Shown here one piece after another: positions 1-10,230 of a stretch of DNA of 64,000 nt. The notes beneath the pieces are model-generated. The model was given only the letters and a program-made list of their open reading frames with translations, was not told the DNA's origin and did not search any database. Location: positions 62,001 to 126,000 of the forward strand of contig NZ_BAFZ01000007.1 in NCBI RefSeq assembly GCF_000308575.1. Reading direction: 5' to 3'. Within the stretch, counting starts at the first letter, position 1. Every line of letters starts with the position of its first letter. Source of the stretch: Nocardia exalbida NBRC 100660. Lineage in GTDB: Bacteria; Actinomycetota; Actinomycetes; Mycobacteriales; Mycobacteriaceae. The translations under genes and the position numbers were made by a program.

Positions 1-1001
1 TCGTTGGCCAGCGCTCCCACGTCGTATTTGGATTCGCGACCGTCCAGGCCCTGGCGTAGCGCCTTGACGTTGGCGGTGAGCTTGGCGACGAACTCGTCGT
101 ACACCGGCGCCTCGACGTACACCCGCTCCACCGAGATGCAGACCTGGCCGGAATTGAACATGCCGCCGAAGGCGATGCCGTGCGCGGCGCGCTCGAGGTC
201 GGCGTCGGCCAAGACGATGGCCGGGTCCTTGCCGCCCAGTTCCAGGCTGTAGGGCACCATCCGTTCCACGCAGGCGGCCGCGATCTTGCGGCCGGTCGCG
301 GTGGAGCCGGTGAACTGGATGTAGTCGGCGTTGCCGACCACGGCCGCACCGGTCGCGCCCGCGCCGGTGACCACCGCGAAGACCGGCGGCGCGCCGATCT
401 CGGCCCAGCCCTTGGCCAGTTCGAGCGCCGAGAGCGGGGTCACCTCGGAGGGCTTGAGGATGACGGCCGCCCCGGCGGCGAGCGCCGGGAAGACGTCCAT
501 CACCGGCATGGCCAACGGGAAATTCCACGGTGTGATGACGCCGACCACCGGATAGGGCCGGTAGACCGTGGTCAGCCGCTTGACGCGGGCCAGCGGGCTG
601 TGCGGCGAGGGGTGATCGTCGGCCAGGAACTTCGCGGCGCGCCGGGCGTAGTAGCCGATCAGATCGGTCGCGAAACCGGGGTCGATCAGGGCGTCCACCC
701 GGGGCTTCGCGGTCTCCGACTGCAATACGGTGGCCAGCCGGTCGGTGTTGTCGATCAACCAGTCCTGGAACTTCAGCAGCCAGACCTTGCGGCCTTCGGG
801 GCCGATCGCCTCCCATTCCGGCTGATACAGCCGCAGTTCGCGGACCTTGGCCGCGACCGCGTCCGCGGTCTCGTCCGGCACCGTGCCGACGACCTCGCCC
901 GTGCCGGGATTGCGTACCTCGATGACTGCGGGACCGTCCTTCTTCGCGGTCGTTTCGCGTGCCTGCGCCTCGGTCGCGGGCGCTGGTTCGGTGTTGGTCA
1001 C
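1..1001 (-). CDS. Aldehyde dehydrogenase family protein (succinate-semialdehyde dehydrogenase-like), 3' end cut by window edge
   Basis: NAD(P)-dependent aldehyde dehydrogenase that would oxidise an aldehyde to its acid in the cytoplasm. The visible ~333 N-terminal residues show the family landmarks: the TPWNFPLAMP segment, VILKPSE and FTGSTATG in the Rossmann fold, the general-base Glu in LELGGKDP and the nucleophilic Cys in NSGQVCISVERVY. The GTG start at 999-1001 gives MTNTEPAPATE and a normal-length N-terminus. The C-terminal part lies outside the window. It diverges from a PucR-type regulator at 1187, which may control it. The SVERVY context after the Cys resembles succinic-semialdehyde dehydrogenases of mycobacteria, but the substrate cannot be fixed from sequence. 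Confidence 0.9.
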   Translation of the reverse strand, partial: MTNTEPAPATEAQARETTAKKDGPAVIEVRNPGTGEVVGTVPDETADAVAAKVRELRLYQPEWEAIGPEGRKVWLLKFQDWLIDNTDRLATVLQSETAKPRVDALIDPGFATDLIGYYARRAAKFLADDHPSPHSPLARVKRLTTVYRPYPVVGVITPWNFPLAMPVMDVFPALAAGAAVILKPSEVTPLSALELAKGWAEIGAPPVFAVVTGAGATGAAVVGNADYIQFTGSTATGRKIAAACVERMVPYSLELGGKDPAIVLADADLERAAHGIAFGGMFNSGQVCISVERVYVEAPVYDEFVAKLTANVKALRQGLDGRESKYDVGALAN

Positions 1002-1186
1002 TGCTGTTCTCCCACTGACGTCGTGTTGAACCGCGGTCTGCTGACTGCTGTGAGGCAGGCCACTGAACTATGATCGTGACACAATCCGAACCAAGTTTCT
1101 TGGCCCGAATTGTCAAGGAAAATAGGCAAATTTGTTTTCTTGGTACAAAGAATGGCGAAGTATCCGCCGAGTCGAAGGAGAGCGCG

Positions 1187-2500
1187 ATGACCGGTGGTCC
1201 GCCGCGGGGCGGCACGGTCCGGCCGAGCCCGGCTCCCGACGAGGTGCGCGACTGGCTGGCCGAATACGTCTACGAGACGACACGCGCGGAAGTGCTGGAG
1301 CGGATCGTCACCCGGCTCGACGACGTGATCATCGCCCGCATCCCCGAACTCGCCGATCGCGATATGCGCCGCGACCTCGCGGCCAGCACCCGGGCGCACG
1401 CCAGGATCGTGCTCAGCCGCCTGGCCAGCGACGCCTTCGAGTTCTCGCTGCCGGAGGAGGCGCACGCGTTCGCGCGCAGCGTGGCCCGGCGCGGCTTCGA
1501 GCTGCGGCTGCTGCTGCGGGTCTATCACGTGGGCATGGAAGCGGTGCTGGACTACATGACCGAGATCGTCGAGCAGCGGCAGGCCACGCCGGAACTCGAG
1601 CGCGTGGTGCTGCTGCGGCTGTTCGAGCGGGCCACGAAGTGGATCAGCACCTCGGTCGAGTTGCTCACCGACACCTACATGGAGGAGCGCGAGCAGGTCT
1701 TGCGCGCCGCGCTCAACCGGCGCGCCGAGACGGTGCGCGCCCTGCTGGATGGCGACGACGTGGACGTCGAGCAGGCGTCGGTGCGGCTGGGATACCGCCT
1801 GTCGCAGCGGCACCTGGCCTTCGTGCTGTGGACCGACGAGCCGACCGGCGAGTCCACCGGTGCGGACGCGGAGGCGACCGGGCTGCTGGATCGGGTCGCG
1901 GCGCGGCTGGCCGCGGCACTGGGCAGCGCGCGGGTGCTCACCGTTGCGTCCGGCGCCAGCGCGATGTGGGCGTGGGCGGGTACGGACGACGGAGAACACG
2001 GCGCCGAACTCGCGGCGCCGGGCGAAGTGGAGCGGCTGGCCGCGGTGCAGGTCGAGGCGCCGGTGCGGGTGGCGTTCGGCGTGCCCGCCGGGGGGATCGC
2101 GGGCTTCCGCCGCAGTCATCGAGAGGCGGTCGCCGCGCGGCAGGTCGCCGAGCGCGCGCCCGCGGGTGGCCCTCGGGTCACGGGCTATCGAACGGTGGAG
2201 ATCGCCTATCTCGCCGGCGCGGACGAAGCGGCCATGCGCGGGCTGGTCGAGCGGGAACTCGGCGCGCTGGCCGGGCGCGACGCGCACGCCGCGCGGCTGC
2301 GCGAGACGCTGCACGCCTATCTGCGCAGCCAACGCAGCCCGGAGGCCACCGCGAAGGTACTCGGTGTGCACAAGAACACGGTCCGCTACCGCGTGCAGCG
2401 GATCGAACAACTACTGGGATATCCGATCGAGGAGCGTGGCCTGCCGCTGGAGATCGCGCTGGTGTGCGTCGCCGTCTACGGCACGGACGCCCTGCCCTGA
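1187..2500 (+). CDS. PucR/CdaR-type helix-turn-helix transcriptional regulator
   Basis: Cytoplasmic DNA-binding regulator of 437 aa. The N-terminal half (about 20-200) is an all-helical sensory region; the middle (about 200-330) resembles the GGDEF-like domain of CdaR/PucR proteins. The C-terminus holds the PucR-type HTH, seen as SPEATAKVLGVHKNTVRYRV about 35 residues from the end. The ATG at 1187 is chosen because GAAGGAG lies 6 nt upstream; an in-frame ATG at 1070 has no ribosome site and would add 39 residues. It diverges from the aldehyde dehydrogenase, suggesting local control of that catabolic gene. The inducer is unknown. The gene ends 8 bp before a convergent DUF2277 gene. Confidence 0.88.
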   Translation: MTGGPPRGGTVRPSPAPDEVRDWLAEYVYETTRAEVLERIVTRLDDVIIARIPELADRDMRRDLAASTRAHARIVLSRLASDAFEFSLPEEAHAFARSVARRGFELRLLLRVYHVGMEAVLDYMTEIVEQRQATPELERVVLLRLFERATKWISTSVELLTDTYMEEREQVLRAALNRRAETVRALLDGDDVDVEQASVRLGYRLSQRHLAFVLWTDEPTGESTGADAEATGLLDRVAARLAAALGSARVLTVASGASAMWAWAGTDDGEHGAELAAPGEVERLAAVQVEAPVRVAFGVPAGGIAGFRRSHREAVAARQVAERAPAGGPRVTGYRTVEIAYLAGADEAAMRGLVERELGALAGRDAHAARLRETLHAYLRSQRSPEATAKVLGVHKNTVRYRVQRIEQLLGYPIEERGLPLEIALVCVAVYGTDALP

Positions 2501-2508
2501 ACCGCCTG

Positions 2509-2772
2509 CTAGTCGCCCACGGCTTCGCGGGCGGCGATGCGGCGCAGCGGTGGCTCGGTGGGCGGCGCCACCCTCCGGTCGGGTAACTCGGCGAGCAAGG
2601 TGGTGGTCGCCTCTGCGATGGCCGCGACGGCCTTGTCGACAGCCGCTTTGGTGGTCGAGCTCAGGCCGGACACGCCACCGACCTTGCGCACGTACTGCAG
2701 TGCGGCGGCATAGATTTCCTGCTCGGTTGCGGCAGGTTCCAGACCACGCAGGACGGTGATGTTTCTACACAT
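2509..2772 (-). CDS. DUF2277 family protein
   Basis: Small 87-aa cytoplasmic protein. The N-terminus MCRNITVLRGLEP is the hallmark of DUF2277, a short alpha-helical family widespread in actinobacteria and without a known biochemical role. A helical central region (EIYAAALQYVRKVGGVSGLS) and an Arg/Pro-rich end follow. It is convergent with the PucR-type regulator (8 bp apart) and divergent from the DUF1266 gene. Nothing in the context assigns a function. Confidence 0.85.
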   Translation of the reverse strand: MCRNITVLRGLEPAATEQEIYAAALQYVRKVGGVSGLSSTTKAAVDKAVAAIAEATTTLLAELPDRRVAPPTEPPLRRIAAREAVGD

Positions 2773-2932
2773 GCGAGCACACTAGCCCCAGATCACGACA
2801 TGCGTCAGGGCAAGAAGTCACCGAGGCCGAAATCGATTCGCGCGCCGGACGCCCCCCGGGTCCGCGGCGGCGCCATCGGCGCCATCGGCGAATACCGCGC
2901 GTCGGCTGCGCGGGATGGGGAACAATCGGGGC

Positions 2933-3766
2933 ATGTCTTCGCGCGGTGTACCCACCTTGACGACCTTTCCGTACGCGGAGCTGGACGAGCGGGAGGAAGA
3001 CCATTGGTCCGGCGCCGCGGTATCCGACGACGAATTGCGGGCGTTGGCCCTCGGCGCCTTCTACTCGGCGCGCTGGGACGCGTTCCACGACGCGCTGCTG
3101 CTCGGCCCGGAACGGGCGCATCCGCTCGGCGATCGGCGCGAGCTGGCCATCGATACGCTCACCGGTGCGTGGGGCATCACCGACGGCACCGAGGCGCAGG
3201 CGTCGATGGAGCAGTTGCTCGACGGCATGCACGCCCCGCTCTACGCGCTGGTGCACCCGCTGGTGACGGCCTCGATCAACGCCAGCGAGCGCGATCGATT
3301 CGGTGAGCGCGCCGACCGGCACCGGGCGTTCCTGCGGCAGGTCGGCGCGTTTCGGGGGATGGACAATCCGGAGGCGCTGGTCCGCGACTACGACATCTGG
3401 TCGCAGGCGATCAAGATCGGATTCACCGACCATCTGGCGCGGCCGCTGCCCAGCGACATCCACGCCTGGGATCTGGCCCGGGTGGTCGCGGTGGCCAGGA
3501 TGGCCTACACGGCCGGGTACCTCGATGCCGACGTGGCCTGGAGTTATCTGGCGCGCGCACTGCCGCTGGCGCAGAGCAAGTACCGCAACTGGCGTCAGTT
3601 CGGCGACGCCTATCTCACCGGCTGGACCTATTGGCAGGCCTGTGAGGACCTGGCGGAGTTGAAGAACGGCGGCGTCGACCGCCGCAAGGAGTTGCTGCGA
3701 CTGTGGCTGCGCCCGACCAGCCCGTGGCGGCGGATCGCGCTGAACTCAGTTCCCGTCGGGGAGTGA
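2933..3766 (+). CDS. DUF1266 domain-containing protein
   Basis: Cytoplasmic protein of about 277 aa with no signal peptide or membrane helices. The DUF1266 core is recognisable in the Trp-rich helices WDLARVVAVARMAYTAGYLD and YRNWRQFGDAYLTGWTYW in the last 110 residues. The function of the family is unknown. The start is uncertain: ATG at 2915 or 2933 are both possible; 2933 is used because a GGGGA lies 11 nt upstream. The last 21 bp overlap the 3' end of the convergent gene at 3746. Confidence 0.8.
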   Translation: MSSRGVPTLTTFPYAELDEREEDHWSGAAVSDDELRALALGAFYSARWDAFHDALLLGPERAHPLGDRRELAIDTLTGAWGITDGTEAQASMEQLLDGMHAPLYALVHPLVTASINASERDRFGERADRHRAFLRQVGAFRGMDNPEALVRDYDIWSQAIKIGFTDHLARPLPSDIHAWDLARVVAVARMAYTAGYLDADVAWSYLARALPLAQSKYRNWRQFGDAYLTGWTYWQACEDLAELKNGGVDRRKELLRLWLRPTSPWRRIALNSVPVGE

Positions 3767-4690
3767 GCGCAGGATCCCGCGGCCGTAGCGCTGGAACTGG
3801 GCGTCGTCGACCATGCCGAGGGAGTGCCGCTCGACCAGCAGTTCCCACTCCGAGTACAACTGGGCCACACCGGGATCGGCGGAGCCGGCGGCGCCGTCGG
3901 CGGACTCCCGGCGCACCGCGAAGTTCACCGCGCAGGTGACCCGATCGGTGTCGGCGCGGTCGGCGCCCGAGAAATGCAGAGTTCGGCTGCCGTCGTGCAC
4001 CTCGATGCCGGTCGCGCCGCGTCCGGGACCGATCTCGCCGCGGCCCGCGGCCGGGGTGTCGGTGACCCGGGCCCACACGATCACCGGAATCGGGAGTTCG
4101 TGCGCGTAACGGCCGTCGCCGATGGCGATGAACAGCAGCCGCGCCGTGGTCGCGGCGAGCAGGCCGGCACCGCTGCCCGCGGGCGGGTGCGCGACCGCGA
4201 TCGCGGTCTCCAGGACATACTCGTCCGGCGTCACGTAACGATGCAGAGCCGCTATCGCCTGCTTCGCGTCGCGGCGGGGGGACATCCTGCGCGTCGCCCG
4301 CTCCACGTCGGCGCGGATGGGACCGCCGCGGCCCCAGGTGGGCGCGGGCGGGCACAGATCCGGCGCCGCGACGTCGATGCGCTGGGTGGCCATGATCTGC
4401 CTATTGAGCCGGTCGACGATCTCGGTGGCCGCCGGAACGTCGTGTTCGGCGATCAGGACCGGCAGCGGGGTGCGGTCCGCGGGCACGCCGGTGAGCACGG
4501 GCGTCGGGTAGCGCAGATAGATCTCGATGACGACCGCGTCGTCCGCGCGCCGGTTCAGCCGGACCTTCAGCAGGTCGGAGACCGGGACATCGAGCACGCG
4601 CTCGCCGTCGGACCCGGGTCGCAGGACGATCAGTCTGCCGCCGCCGTGACGCAGTATCGCTGTGGGTGTCCGTAACTCGACTATGTCCAT
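3746..4690 (-). CDS. Conserved hypothetical protein, possible PH-like domains with SHOCT-like C-terminus
   Basis: 314-aa soluble protein that I do not recognise with confidence. Two beta-rich stretches, about 1-100 (MDIVELRTPTAILRHGGGRL) and about 145-250, have the alternating pattern of bacterial PH-like domains; the second contains AGLLAATTARLLFIA, typical of the first strands of such domains. The last 30 residues (ERHSLGMVDDAQFQRYGRGI) resemble a SHOCT-type short helical motif. The domain reading is inference. It ends inside the convergent DUF1266 gene (21-bp overlap) and stands about 360 bp from ftsH, facing away. Confidence 0.6.
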   Translation of the reverse strand: MDIVELRTPTAILRHGGGRLIVLRPGSDGERVLDVPVSDLLKVRLNRRADDAVVIEIYLRYPTPVLTGVPADRTPLPVLIAEHDVPAATEIVDRLNRQIMATQRIDVAAPDLCPPAPTWGRGGPIRADVERATRRMSPRRDAKQAIAALHRYVTPDEYVLETAIAVAHPPAGSGAGLLAATTARLLFIAIGDGRYAHELPIPVIVWARVTDTPAAGRGEIGPGRGATGIEVHDGSRTLHFSGADRADTDRVTCAVNFAVRRESADGAAGSADPGVAQLYSEWELLVERHSLGMVDDAQFQRYGRGILRSLPDGN

Positions 4691-5048
4691 ACCCCCTGCG
4701 CTCGTGTCTGGTCTGCGGCGCTCCCGGGGCCTTCGTGGTTTGCGAGCTACCGCTTACGTGCCCGTCGCTCGCGCCGCGATGTTGTGTCGTCGCTCACGAT
4801 AGGCCGAACATGCCATGATTGTTGCCACTTGGAGGAAGCCGGACCGGAGACATCGGGAACCACCGTCGTTCCCCGGCCGTTTACCTCGTTAACTGCACCT
4901 GCAGCCGAACTGTGCGATGTATCGAGTAGACCGTACGCGGTAACGTGGCTTGTCCGCATCCGAACCCCGCGGAACCGGACGCGCCAGATGCATCGCTAGG
5001 CAAGAACCGGAGACACCGGAAAGGACTGGCCGCCCCGGCCGACGCTCT
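4691..5048. promoter_or_regulatory. Intergenic region upstream of ftsH
   Basis: 358 bp between divergent genes, with no supportable gene. A short inverted repeat GGGAAC-N7-GTTCCC lies at 4855-4873, and a TAACGT at 4939-4944 could be a -10 element for ftsH. A GGAAAGGA at about 5018-5025 is 23 nt from the ftsH ATG, too far for a normal ribosome site. In M. tuberculosis hpt and tilS lie farther upstream of ftsH; neither is present here. Confidence 0.4.
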
Positions 5049-7439
5049 ATGAACCGCAAGACAGTGTTTCGCACCCTGGCCATAGTCTCGGGCATTCTGC
5101 TCGTGATCTATGCGTTCAGCTACTTCGGCAACGACACGCGGGGCTGGAAGAGCGTCGATACCTCGGTTGCCCTCAGCCAGCTCGAGAACAAGAGCAACGT
5201 CCAGAACGTTCAGATCGATGATCGCGAGCAGCAGCTGCGCATCGAGCTGAAGGACGGCAACGACGCCACCGGCGGGCAGAACAAGATCATCGCGAAGTAT
5301 CCGGGCGGCAGCGAGACCTCCGCCCAGGTCTTCTCTGCCGTGAAGAACTCCGGCGCCCCGTACAACACGGTGGTCAAGCAGGAGAGCTGGTTCACCCAGA
5401 TCCTGCTGTTCGTGCTGCCGATGGTCATCCTGCTCGGCCTGTTCATCTTCGTGATGGCCCGCATGCAGGGCGGCGGGCGCGGCGGCATGATGGGCTTCGG
5501 CAAGTCGAAGGCCAAACAGCTGTCCAAGGACATGCCCAAGACCACGTTCGCCGACGTGGCCGGAGCCGACGAGGCGGTCGAGGAACTCTACGAGATCAAG
5601 GACTTCCTGCAGAATCCCGTCCGCTACCAGGCCCTCGGCGCCAAGATCCCCAAGGGCGTCCTGCTCTACGGCCCGCCCGGCACCGGTAAGACCCTGCTGG
5701 CGCGTGCCGTCGCGGGCGAGGCCGGTGTGCCGTTCTTCACCATTTCCGGTTCGGACTTCGTGGAGATGTTCGTCGGCGTCGGCGCCTCCCGGGTGCGCGA
5801 CCTGTTCGAGCAGGCCAAGCAGAACAGCCCCTGCATCATCTTCGTCGACGAGATCGACGCGGTCGGCCGCCAGCGCGGCGCGGGCCTCGGCGGCGGTCAC
5901 GACGAACGCGAGCAGACCCTCAACCAACTGCTGGTCGAGATGGACGGCTTCGGCGACCGCACCGGCATCATCCTGATCGCCGCGACCAACCGGCCCGACA
6001 TCCTCGACCCGGCGCTGCTGCGTCCCGGCCGGTTCGACCGGCAGATCCCGGTGGGCAACCCCGACCTCGCCGGTCGCCGCGCGATCCTGCGGGTGCACTC
6101 GCAGGGCAAGCCGATCTCCCCGGACGCCGACCTGGACGGCCTGGCCAAGCGCACCGTCGGCATGTCCGGCGCCGACCTGGCCAATGTGATCAACGAGGCC
6201 GCCCTGCTCACCGCCCGCGAGAACGGCGCGATGATCACCGGCGAATCGCTCGAGGAGTCGGTCGATCGCGTGATCGGCGGTCCGCGGCGCAAGAGCCGGA
6301 TCATCAGCGAGCACGAGAAGAAGATCACCGCCTACCACGAGGGCGGCCACACCCTGGCCGCCTGGGCGATGCCGGACATCGAGCCGGTCTACAAGGTCAC
6401 CATCCTGGCCCGCGGCCGCACCGGCGGCCACGCCATGACGGTGCCCGAGGACGACAAGGGCCTGATGACCCGCTCGGAGATGATCGCCCGCCTGGTGATG
6501 GCGATGGGCGGCCGCGCGGCCGAGGAACTGGTGTTCCACGAGCCGACCACCGGCGCGTCCTCCGATATCGACCAGGCCACCAAGATCGCCCGCGCGATGG
6601 TCACCGAGTACGGCATGAGTGCCCGGCTCGGCGCCGTCCGTTACGGCCAGGAGCAGGGCGATCCGTTCCTCGGCCGCTCGATGGGCATGGGTTCGGACTA
6701 CTCGCACGAGGTGGCGGGCGCGATCGACGAGGAGGTGCGCAACCTGATCGAGGCCGCGCACACCGAGGCGTGGGCGATCCTGAACGAGTATCGCGACGTG
6801 CTCGACGACCTGGCCACCGCGCTGCTGGAACGAGAGACCCTGCACCGCAAGGATCTCGAGCAGATCCTCACGTCGGTGCAGAAGCGCCCGCGCATCACCG
6901 CGTTCAACGATTTCGGCGATCGCGTCCCTTCGGACAAGCCGCCGGTGAAGACCCCGGGCGAGCTGGCCGCCGAGCGCGGCGAGTCCTGGCCGCCGGAGCC
7001 GGTCGCGGAGCCGGTGGCCGCGTCCGCGCAGCGCGAGCCGCAGCCCGCCAACGGATATCCGCCGCACGAGAGCGGTTACGGCGCTCCGCCGCAATACGGT
7101 CGCCCGCCCGCGTCGGGTGGTTACCCGCTGCCCCAGGCGCCCGCTCCGGCGTATCCGCGCCAGGGGACGCACGGTTCGCGGCCGGACTACGGCGCTCCGG
7201 CGGGATGGTCGGCTCCCGGCTGGCCGCCGCGGGACGAGCCGCAGCCGGGTCAGCCGGGCTGGGGCGAACCACAGCAACCGCGGCACGGCTACCAGCAATG
7301 GGGTCCGCAGGGCGCGTCCGAAGGTGGCTACGACCGGGACGGGTACGGCGATCGCGGCGGCTACGACGAGCCGCGCCGGACCAATCCGAACGGTGAGGGC
7401 GACAACGGCGATTGGGATGGACCGAACGGTCGTCACTGA
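5049..7439 (+). CDS. ftsH: ATP-dependent zinc metalloprotease FtsH
   Basis: Membrane-anchored hexameric AAA+ protease that extracts and degrades membrane and some soluble proteins. The 796-aa protein has two transmembrane segments (about 5-22 and 117-137) flanking an extracytoplasmic domain. The AAA+ module follows with Walker A GPPGTGKT near 208, Walker B IIFVDEID near 262 and the SRH. The M41 zinc site HEGGH sits near 430. The ATG giving MNRKTVFRT matches the mycobacterial start. From about 640 the tail is Pro/Gly/Tyr-rich and low-complexity, as in the mycobacterial protein. It heads the folate gene run; folE begins 77 bp downstream. Confidence 0.97.
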   Translation: MNRKTVFRTLAIVSGILLVIYAFSYFGNDTRGWKSVDTSVALSQLENKSNVQNVQIDDREQQLRIELKDGNDATGGQNKIIAKYPGGSETSAQVFSAVKNSGAPYNTVVKQESWFTQILLFVLPMVILLGLFIFVMARMQGGGRGGMMGFGKSKAKQLSKDMPKTTFADVAGADEAVEELYEIKDFLQNPVRYQALGAKIPKGVLLYGPPGTGKTLLARAVAGEAGVPFFTISGSDFVEMFVGVGASRVRDLFEQAKQNSPCIIFVDEIDAVGRQRGAGLGGGHDEREQTLNQLLVEMDGFGDRTGIILIAATNRPDILDPALLRPGRFDRQIPVGNPDLAGRRAILRVHSQGKPISPDADLDGLAKRTVGMSGADLANVINEAALLTARENGAMITGESLEESVDRVIGGPRRKSRIISEHEKKITAYHEGGHTLAAWAMPDIEPVYKVTILARGRTGGHAMTVPEDDKGLMTRSEMIARLVMAMGGRAAEELVFHEPTTGASSDIDQATKIARAMVTEYGMSARLGAVRYGQEQGDPFLGRSMGMGSDYSHEVAGAIDEEVRNLIEAAHTEAWAILNEYRDVLDDLATALLERETLHRKDLEQILTSVQKRPRITAFNDFGDRVPSDKPPVKTPGELAAERGESWPPEPVAEPVAASAQREPQPANGYPPHESGYGAPPQYGRPPASGGYPLPQAPAPAYPRQGTHGSRPDYGAPAGWSAPGWPPRDEPQPGQPGWGEPQQPRHGYQQWGPQGASEGGYDRDGYGDRGGYDEPRRTNPNGEGDNGDWDGPNGRH

Positions 7440-7516
7440 GCGGTGACGATTAGGCTCGTCCATCGTGGGGGTGCCGAGAAATTGCCGGCGCCCCGGGAGT
7501 TTGGAGGTGTCCTCGA

Positions 7517-8200
7517 TTGTCGGCGAACGAGCATGGCGGTGGTTACATTCTCGCCGAACCGGACAGTGCTGAACACAACGGTGTCGACATCGGCGTGACG
7601 GAGCCCGGACCGGTCGCACTGGAAACGGGCAGATCATTCGATCAGGCGCGGGCCGAAGCGGCGGTACGGGAATTGCTGATCGCCGTCGGCGAGGACCCGG
7701 ATCGGCCCGGCCTGCTCGAGACGCCCGCCCGGGTCGCGCGCGCCTACCGGGAGACCTTCGCCGGGCTCTACGTGGAACCGGATTCGGTGCTCAACACCAC
7801 GTTCGACGAGGGTCATCAGGAACTCGTGCTGGTCAGGGACATTCCGATGTACTCGACCTGCGAGCACCACCTCGTGTCCTTCCACGGCGTCGCCCACGTC
7901 GGCTACATCCCCGGCCCGCACGGCCGGGTGACCGGCTTGTCCAAACTCGCCCGGCTGGTCGACCTGTACGCCAAGCGCCCGCAAGTGCAGGAGCGGCTGA
8001 CCAGCCAGATCGCCGACGCGGTGATGCGCAAGCTGGACCCGCGCGGTGCGATCGTGGTGATCGAGGCCGAGCACCTGTGCATGGCGATGCGCGGCATCCG
8101 CAAGCCGGGCGCGAGTACGACCACCTCCGCCGTGCGCGGACTGCTGCAGTCCAACGCCGCCTCGCGCGCCGAGGCGCTCGATCTGATCCTCCGGAAGTGA
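7517..8200 (+). CDS. folE: GTP cyclohydrolase I
   Basis: Converts GTP to 7,8-dihydroneopterin triphosphate, the first committed step of folate synthesis; toroidal homodecamer in the cytoplasm. The 227-aa product carries the zinc ligands in [12 protein letters not shown] and the later Cys in EHLCMAMRG, plus the [20 protein letters not shown] signature. The start is an unusual TTG at 7517, chosen because GGAGG at 7503-7507 lies 9 nt upstream and no better in-frame start exists. A 45-aa N-terminal extension precedes the catalytic core. It overlaps folP by a GTGA junction. Confidence 0.96.
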   Translation: MSANEHGGGYILAEPDSAEHNGVDIGVTEPGPVALETGRSFDQARAEAAVRELLIAVGEDPDRPGLLETPARVARAYRETFAGLYVEPDSVLNTTFDEGHQELVLVRDIPMYSTCEHHLVSFHGVAHVGYIPGPHGRVTGLSKLARLVDLYAKRPQVQERLTSQIADAVMRKLDPRGAIVVIEAEHLCMAMRGIRKPGASTTTSAVRGLLQSNAASRAEALDLILRK

Positions 8201-9201
8201 GCGGTCCCGCGGTGTCCGAACCGAGCGGCGCGCAGCGCGCGGCGACTGGTGCGACCAGGCAGGACACCGCAACGGCTCGGTCGGAAGCGGGATCGACCGC
8301 GCCGGTGCGCGGGTTCGCCCGCGACGGACGCTCCTGCGTCGTGATGGGCGTGGTGAATGTCACCAGCGATTCGTTCTCCGACGGCGGCCGGTACCTGGAT
8401 CCCGAATTGGCCATCGCCCACGGGGTGCGGCTGCACGCCGCGGGCGCGGACATCATCGACGTCGGCGGCGAGTCGACCAGGCCGGGCGCGGTCCGCATCG
8501 ACGCGGCGACCGAGGCCGCGCGGGTGGCCCCGGTCATCCGTGGCCTGGTCGCGGCGGGCGTACCGACCAGCGTGGACACCATGCGGGCCGCCGTGGCCGC
8601 CGCGGCGCTCGAGGCCGGGGTGTCGGTAGTGAACGACGTTTCCGGCGGCCGCGCCGACGCCGACATGGTGCGGGTGGTCGCGTCCGCGCGGGTCCCGTGG
8701 ATTCTCATGCACTGGCGGGCGGGCGCCGACTACCGGCACATCGGACCGGCGGACCGTTACGACGACGTGGTGGCGGAGGTGCTCGCCGAACTCACCGCGC
8801 AGGTGGACCTGGCCGTGGCCGCCGGCGTCGACCCGACCCGGCTGATCCTCGACCCCGGTCTGGGCTTCGCGAAGAACGCCGAGCACAACTGGGCGCTGCT
8901 CGGCGCGCTGCCCGAATTGGTCGCGCACGGGCTGCCCGTCCTGATCGGCGCGTCGCGCAAGCGTTTTCTCGGTTCGCTGCTCGCCGACGAGGCGGGTCCG
9001 CGTCCGCCGGACGGCCGGGAGACGGCCACCGCGACCATCTCGGCGCTGGCCGCGCTGCACGGCGCGTGGGGTGTGCGGGTGCACGACGTGCGCGCCTCGC
9101 TCGACGCCATCGCGGTCACCGACGCGTGGCAGAATGCCGCACGGCAGCGCGCCGCACAGCACGACACCACCCGACCCAGTGCGCAAGGAGCTCGACGATG
9201 A
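8197..9201 (+). CDS. folP: Dihydropteroate synthase
   Basis: Condenses 6-hydroxymethyl-dihydropterin pyrophosphate with p-aminobenzoate; the sulfonamide target. TIM-barrel motifs are [16 protein letters not shown] (pterin-diphosphate loop), [30 protein letters not shown] and GASRKRFLG. The GTG at 8197 overlaps the folE stop (GTGA), giving 334 aa with about 48 residues before the first strand; mycobacterial FolP1 begins only about 8 residues before it, so a later start such as GTG 8212 remains possible. folB follows with an ATGA overlap. Confidence 0.95.
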   Translation: MSGPAVSEPSGAQRAATGATRQDTATARSEAGSTAPVRGFARDGRSCVVMGVVNVTSDSFSDGGRYLDPELAIAHGVRLHAAGADIIDVGGESTRPGAVRIDAATEAARVAPVIRGLVAAGVPTSVDTMRAAVAAAALEAGVSVVNDVSGGRADADMVRVVASARVPWILMHWRAGADYRHIGPADRYDDVVAEVLAELTAQVDLAVAAGVDPTRLILDPGLGFAKNAEHNWALLGALPELVAHGLPVLIGASRKRFLGSLLADEAGPRPPDGRETATATISALAALHGAWGVRVHDVRASLDAIAVTDAWQNAARQRAAQHDTTRPSAQGARR

Positions 9202-9635
9202 GCCGGTCCCCCGTCCACGCCGAACACGAGGCACCGCCGCGTGATCCGGTGATCCGGCGCGGCGCCGACCGCATCGAATTGCGCGGCCTGCGCGTTTACG
9301 GGCATCACGGCGTGTTCGAGCACGAGCGCCGCGACGGTCAGGAATTCCTGGTCGATCTGACGGTGTGGGTGGATTTCGCGGTGGCCGCCGCGTCCGACGA
9401 TCTGGCCGCCACCGTGGACTACGGCGCGCTGGCCGAGCGTGCGGTGCGCATCGTCCAGGGTGAGCCGCGCGATCTCATCGAAACGGTGGTGTCGGAGATC
9501 GCCGACGATGTGATGACCGATCCGCGGATCAGGTCGGTCGAGGTGGTGCTGCACAAACCGTCCGCGCCGATCCCGCACACCTTCGCCGATGTGCGGGTGG
9601 TCACCTCCCGGCACCGGGGGGAGCCCGCCGAATGA
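9198..9635 (+). CDS. folB: Dihydroneopterin aldolase
   Basis: Cleaves 7,8-dihydroneopterin to 6-hydroxymethyl-dihydropterin and glycolaldehyde; octameric tunnelling fold. The 145-aa product shows [20 protein letters not shown] (the catalytic Tyr-Gly-His-His-Gly segment), YGALAERAV and the C-terminal [14 protein letters not shown] at 9198 overlaps the folP stop and has AAGGAG at 9185-9190. About 20 residues of poorly conserved N-terminus precede the domain. Confidence 0.95.
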   Translation: MSRSPVHAEHEAPPRDPVIRRGADRIELRGLRVYGHHGVFEHERRDGQEFLVDLTVWVDFAVAAASDDLAATVDYGALAERAVRIVQGEPRDLIETVVSEIADDVMTDPRIRSVEVVLHKPSAPIPHTFADVRVVTSRHRGEPAE

Positions 9636-9693
9636 GCGAGCTACCTTGCGGCACGGCCACTTTCCTCGTGCCGGGTGCCGGGGAGGCACGCCG

Positions 9694-10230
9694 ATGACCC
9701 GTGCCGTGCTGTCCATCGGTTCGAATCTGGGCGACCGGCTCGCGCATCTGCGCAGCGTCCTGGACGGGTTCGGCCATCGCGTGCTGGCCGCCTCGGCCGT
9801 GTACTCCACGGCGCCCTGGGGTGGTGTCCCGCAGGCGGGCTACCTCAATGCCGCTGTGCTGGTGGAGGATCCGGCCTTCAGCTGCGCGGACTGGCTGCGT
9901 CGCGGCCAGGAGCTGGAGCAGGCGGCGGGGCGAATGCGCGAAGTGCGCTGGGGGGCACGCACACTCGACGTGGATGTGGTGTGGTGCGCCGAACTGCGCG
10001 ACGGGCAGCCGGTCGCGTGCCGCAGCGCCGACCCGGATCTGCTGCTGCCGCACCCGCAGGCGCACCGGCGCGCTTTCGTGCTGGTGCCGTGGCTGGACGT
10101 GGCGCCGGACGCGGTGCTGGAGGTCGACGGCGCGCCGCATCCGGTGGCCGATCTGCTGGCGCGGCTCGACCCGGCCGAACGCGCCGGGGTGCTCCGCACC
10201 GAGTTCTCGCTGACGGGCGAGGCGTCGTGA
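9694..10230 (+). CDS. folK: 2-amino-4-hydroxy-6-hydroxymethyldihydropteridine diphosphokinase
   Basis: Transfers pyrophosphate from ATP to 6-hydroxymethyl-dihydropterin, making the FolP substrate. The 178-aa HPPK fold is clear: AVLSIGSNLGDRLAHLR at the N-terminus, VYSTAPWGGVPQAGYLNA, RWGARTLDVDVVW (HPPK signature with the Mg-binding Asp pair) and LPHPQAHRRAFVL. GGGAGG at 9681-9686 supports the ATG at 9694. The next gene begins on the overlapping GTGA. Confidence 0.95.
   Translation: MTRAVLSIGSNLGDRLAHLRSVLDGFGHRVLAASAVYSTAPWGGVPQAGYLNAAVLVEDPAFSCADWLRRGQELEQAAGRMREVRWGARTLDVDVVWCAELRDGQPVACRSADPDLLLPHPQAHRRAFVLVPWLDVAPDAVLEVDGAPHPVADLLARLDPAERAGVLRTEFSLTGEAS

Noticed and set aside
180..1073. 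297-aa plus-strand frame across the aldehyde dehydrogenase
   Set aside because: Shadow of the dehydrogenase, whose NSGQVCISVERV active site fixes the minus-strand frame.
4747..4959. Small 70-aa frame upstream of ftsH
   Set aside because: No ribosome site, no domain, and it covers the likely ftsH promoter.
4881..7637. 918-aa open frame antisense to ftsH
   Set aside because: Composition is His/Asp/Val/Gly-rich with no domain; it is the third-position shadow of the real ftsH frame in GC-rich DNA.
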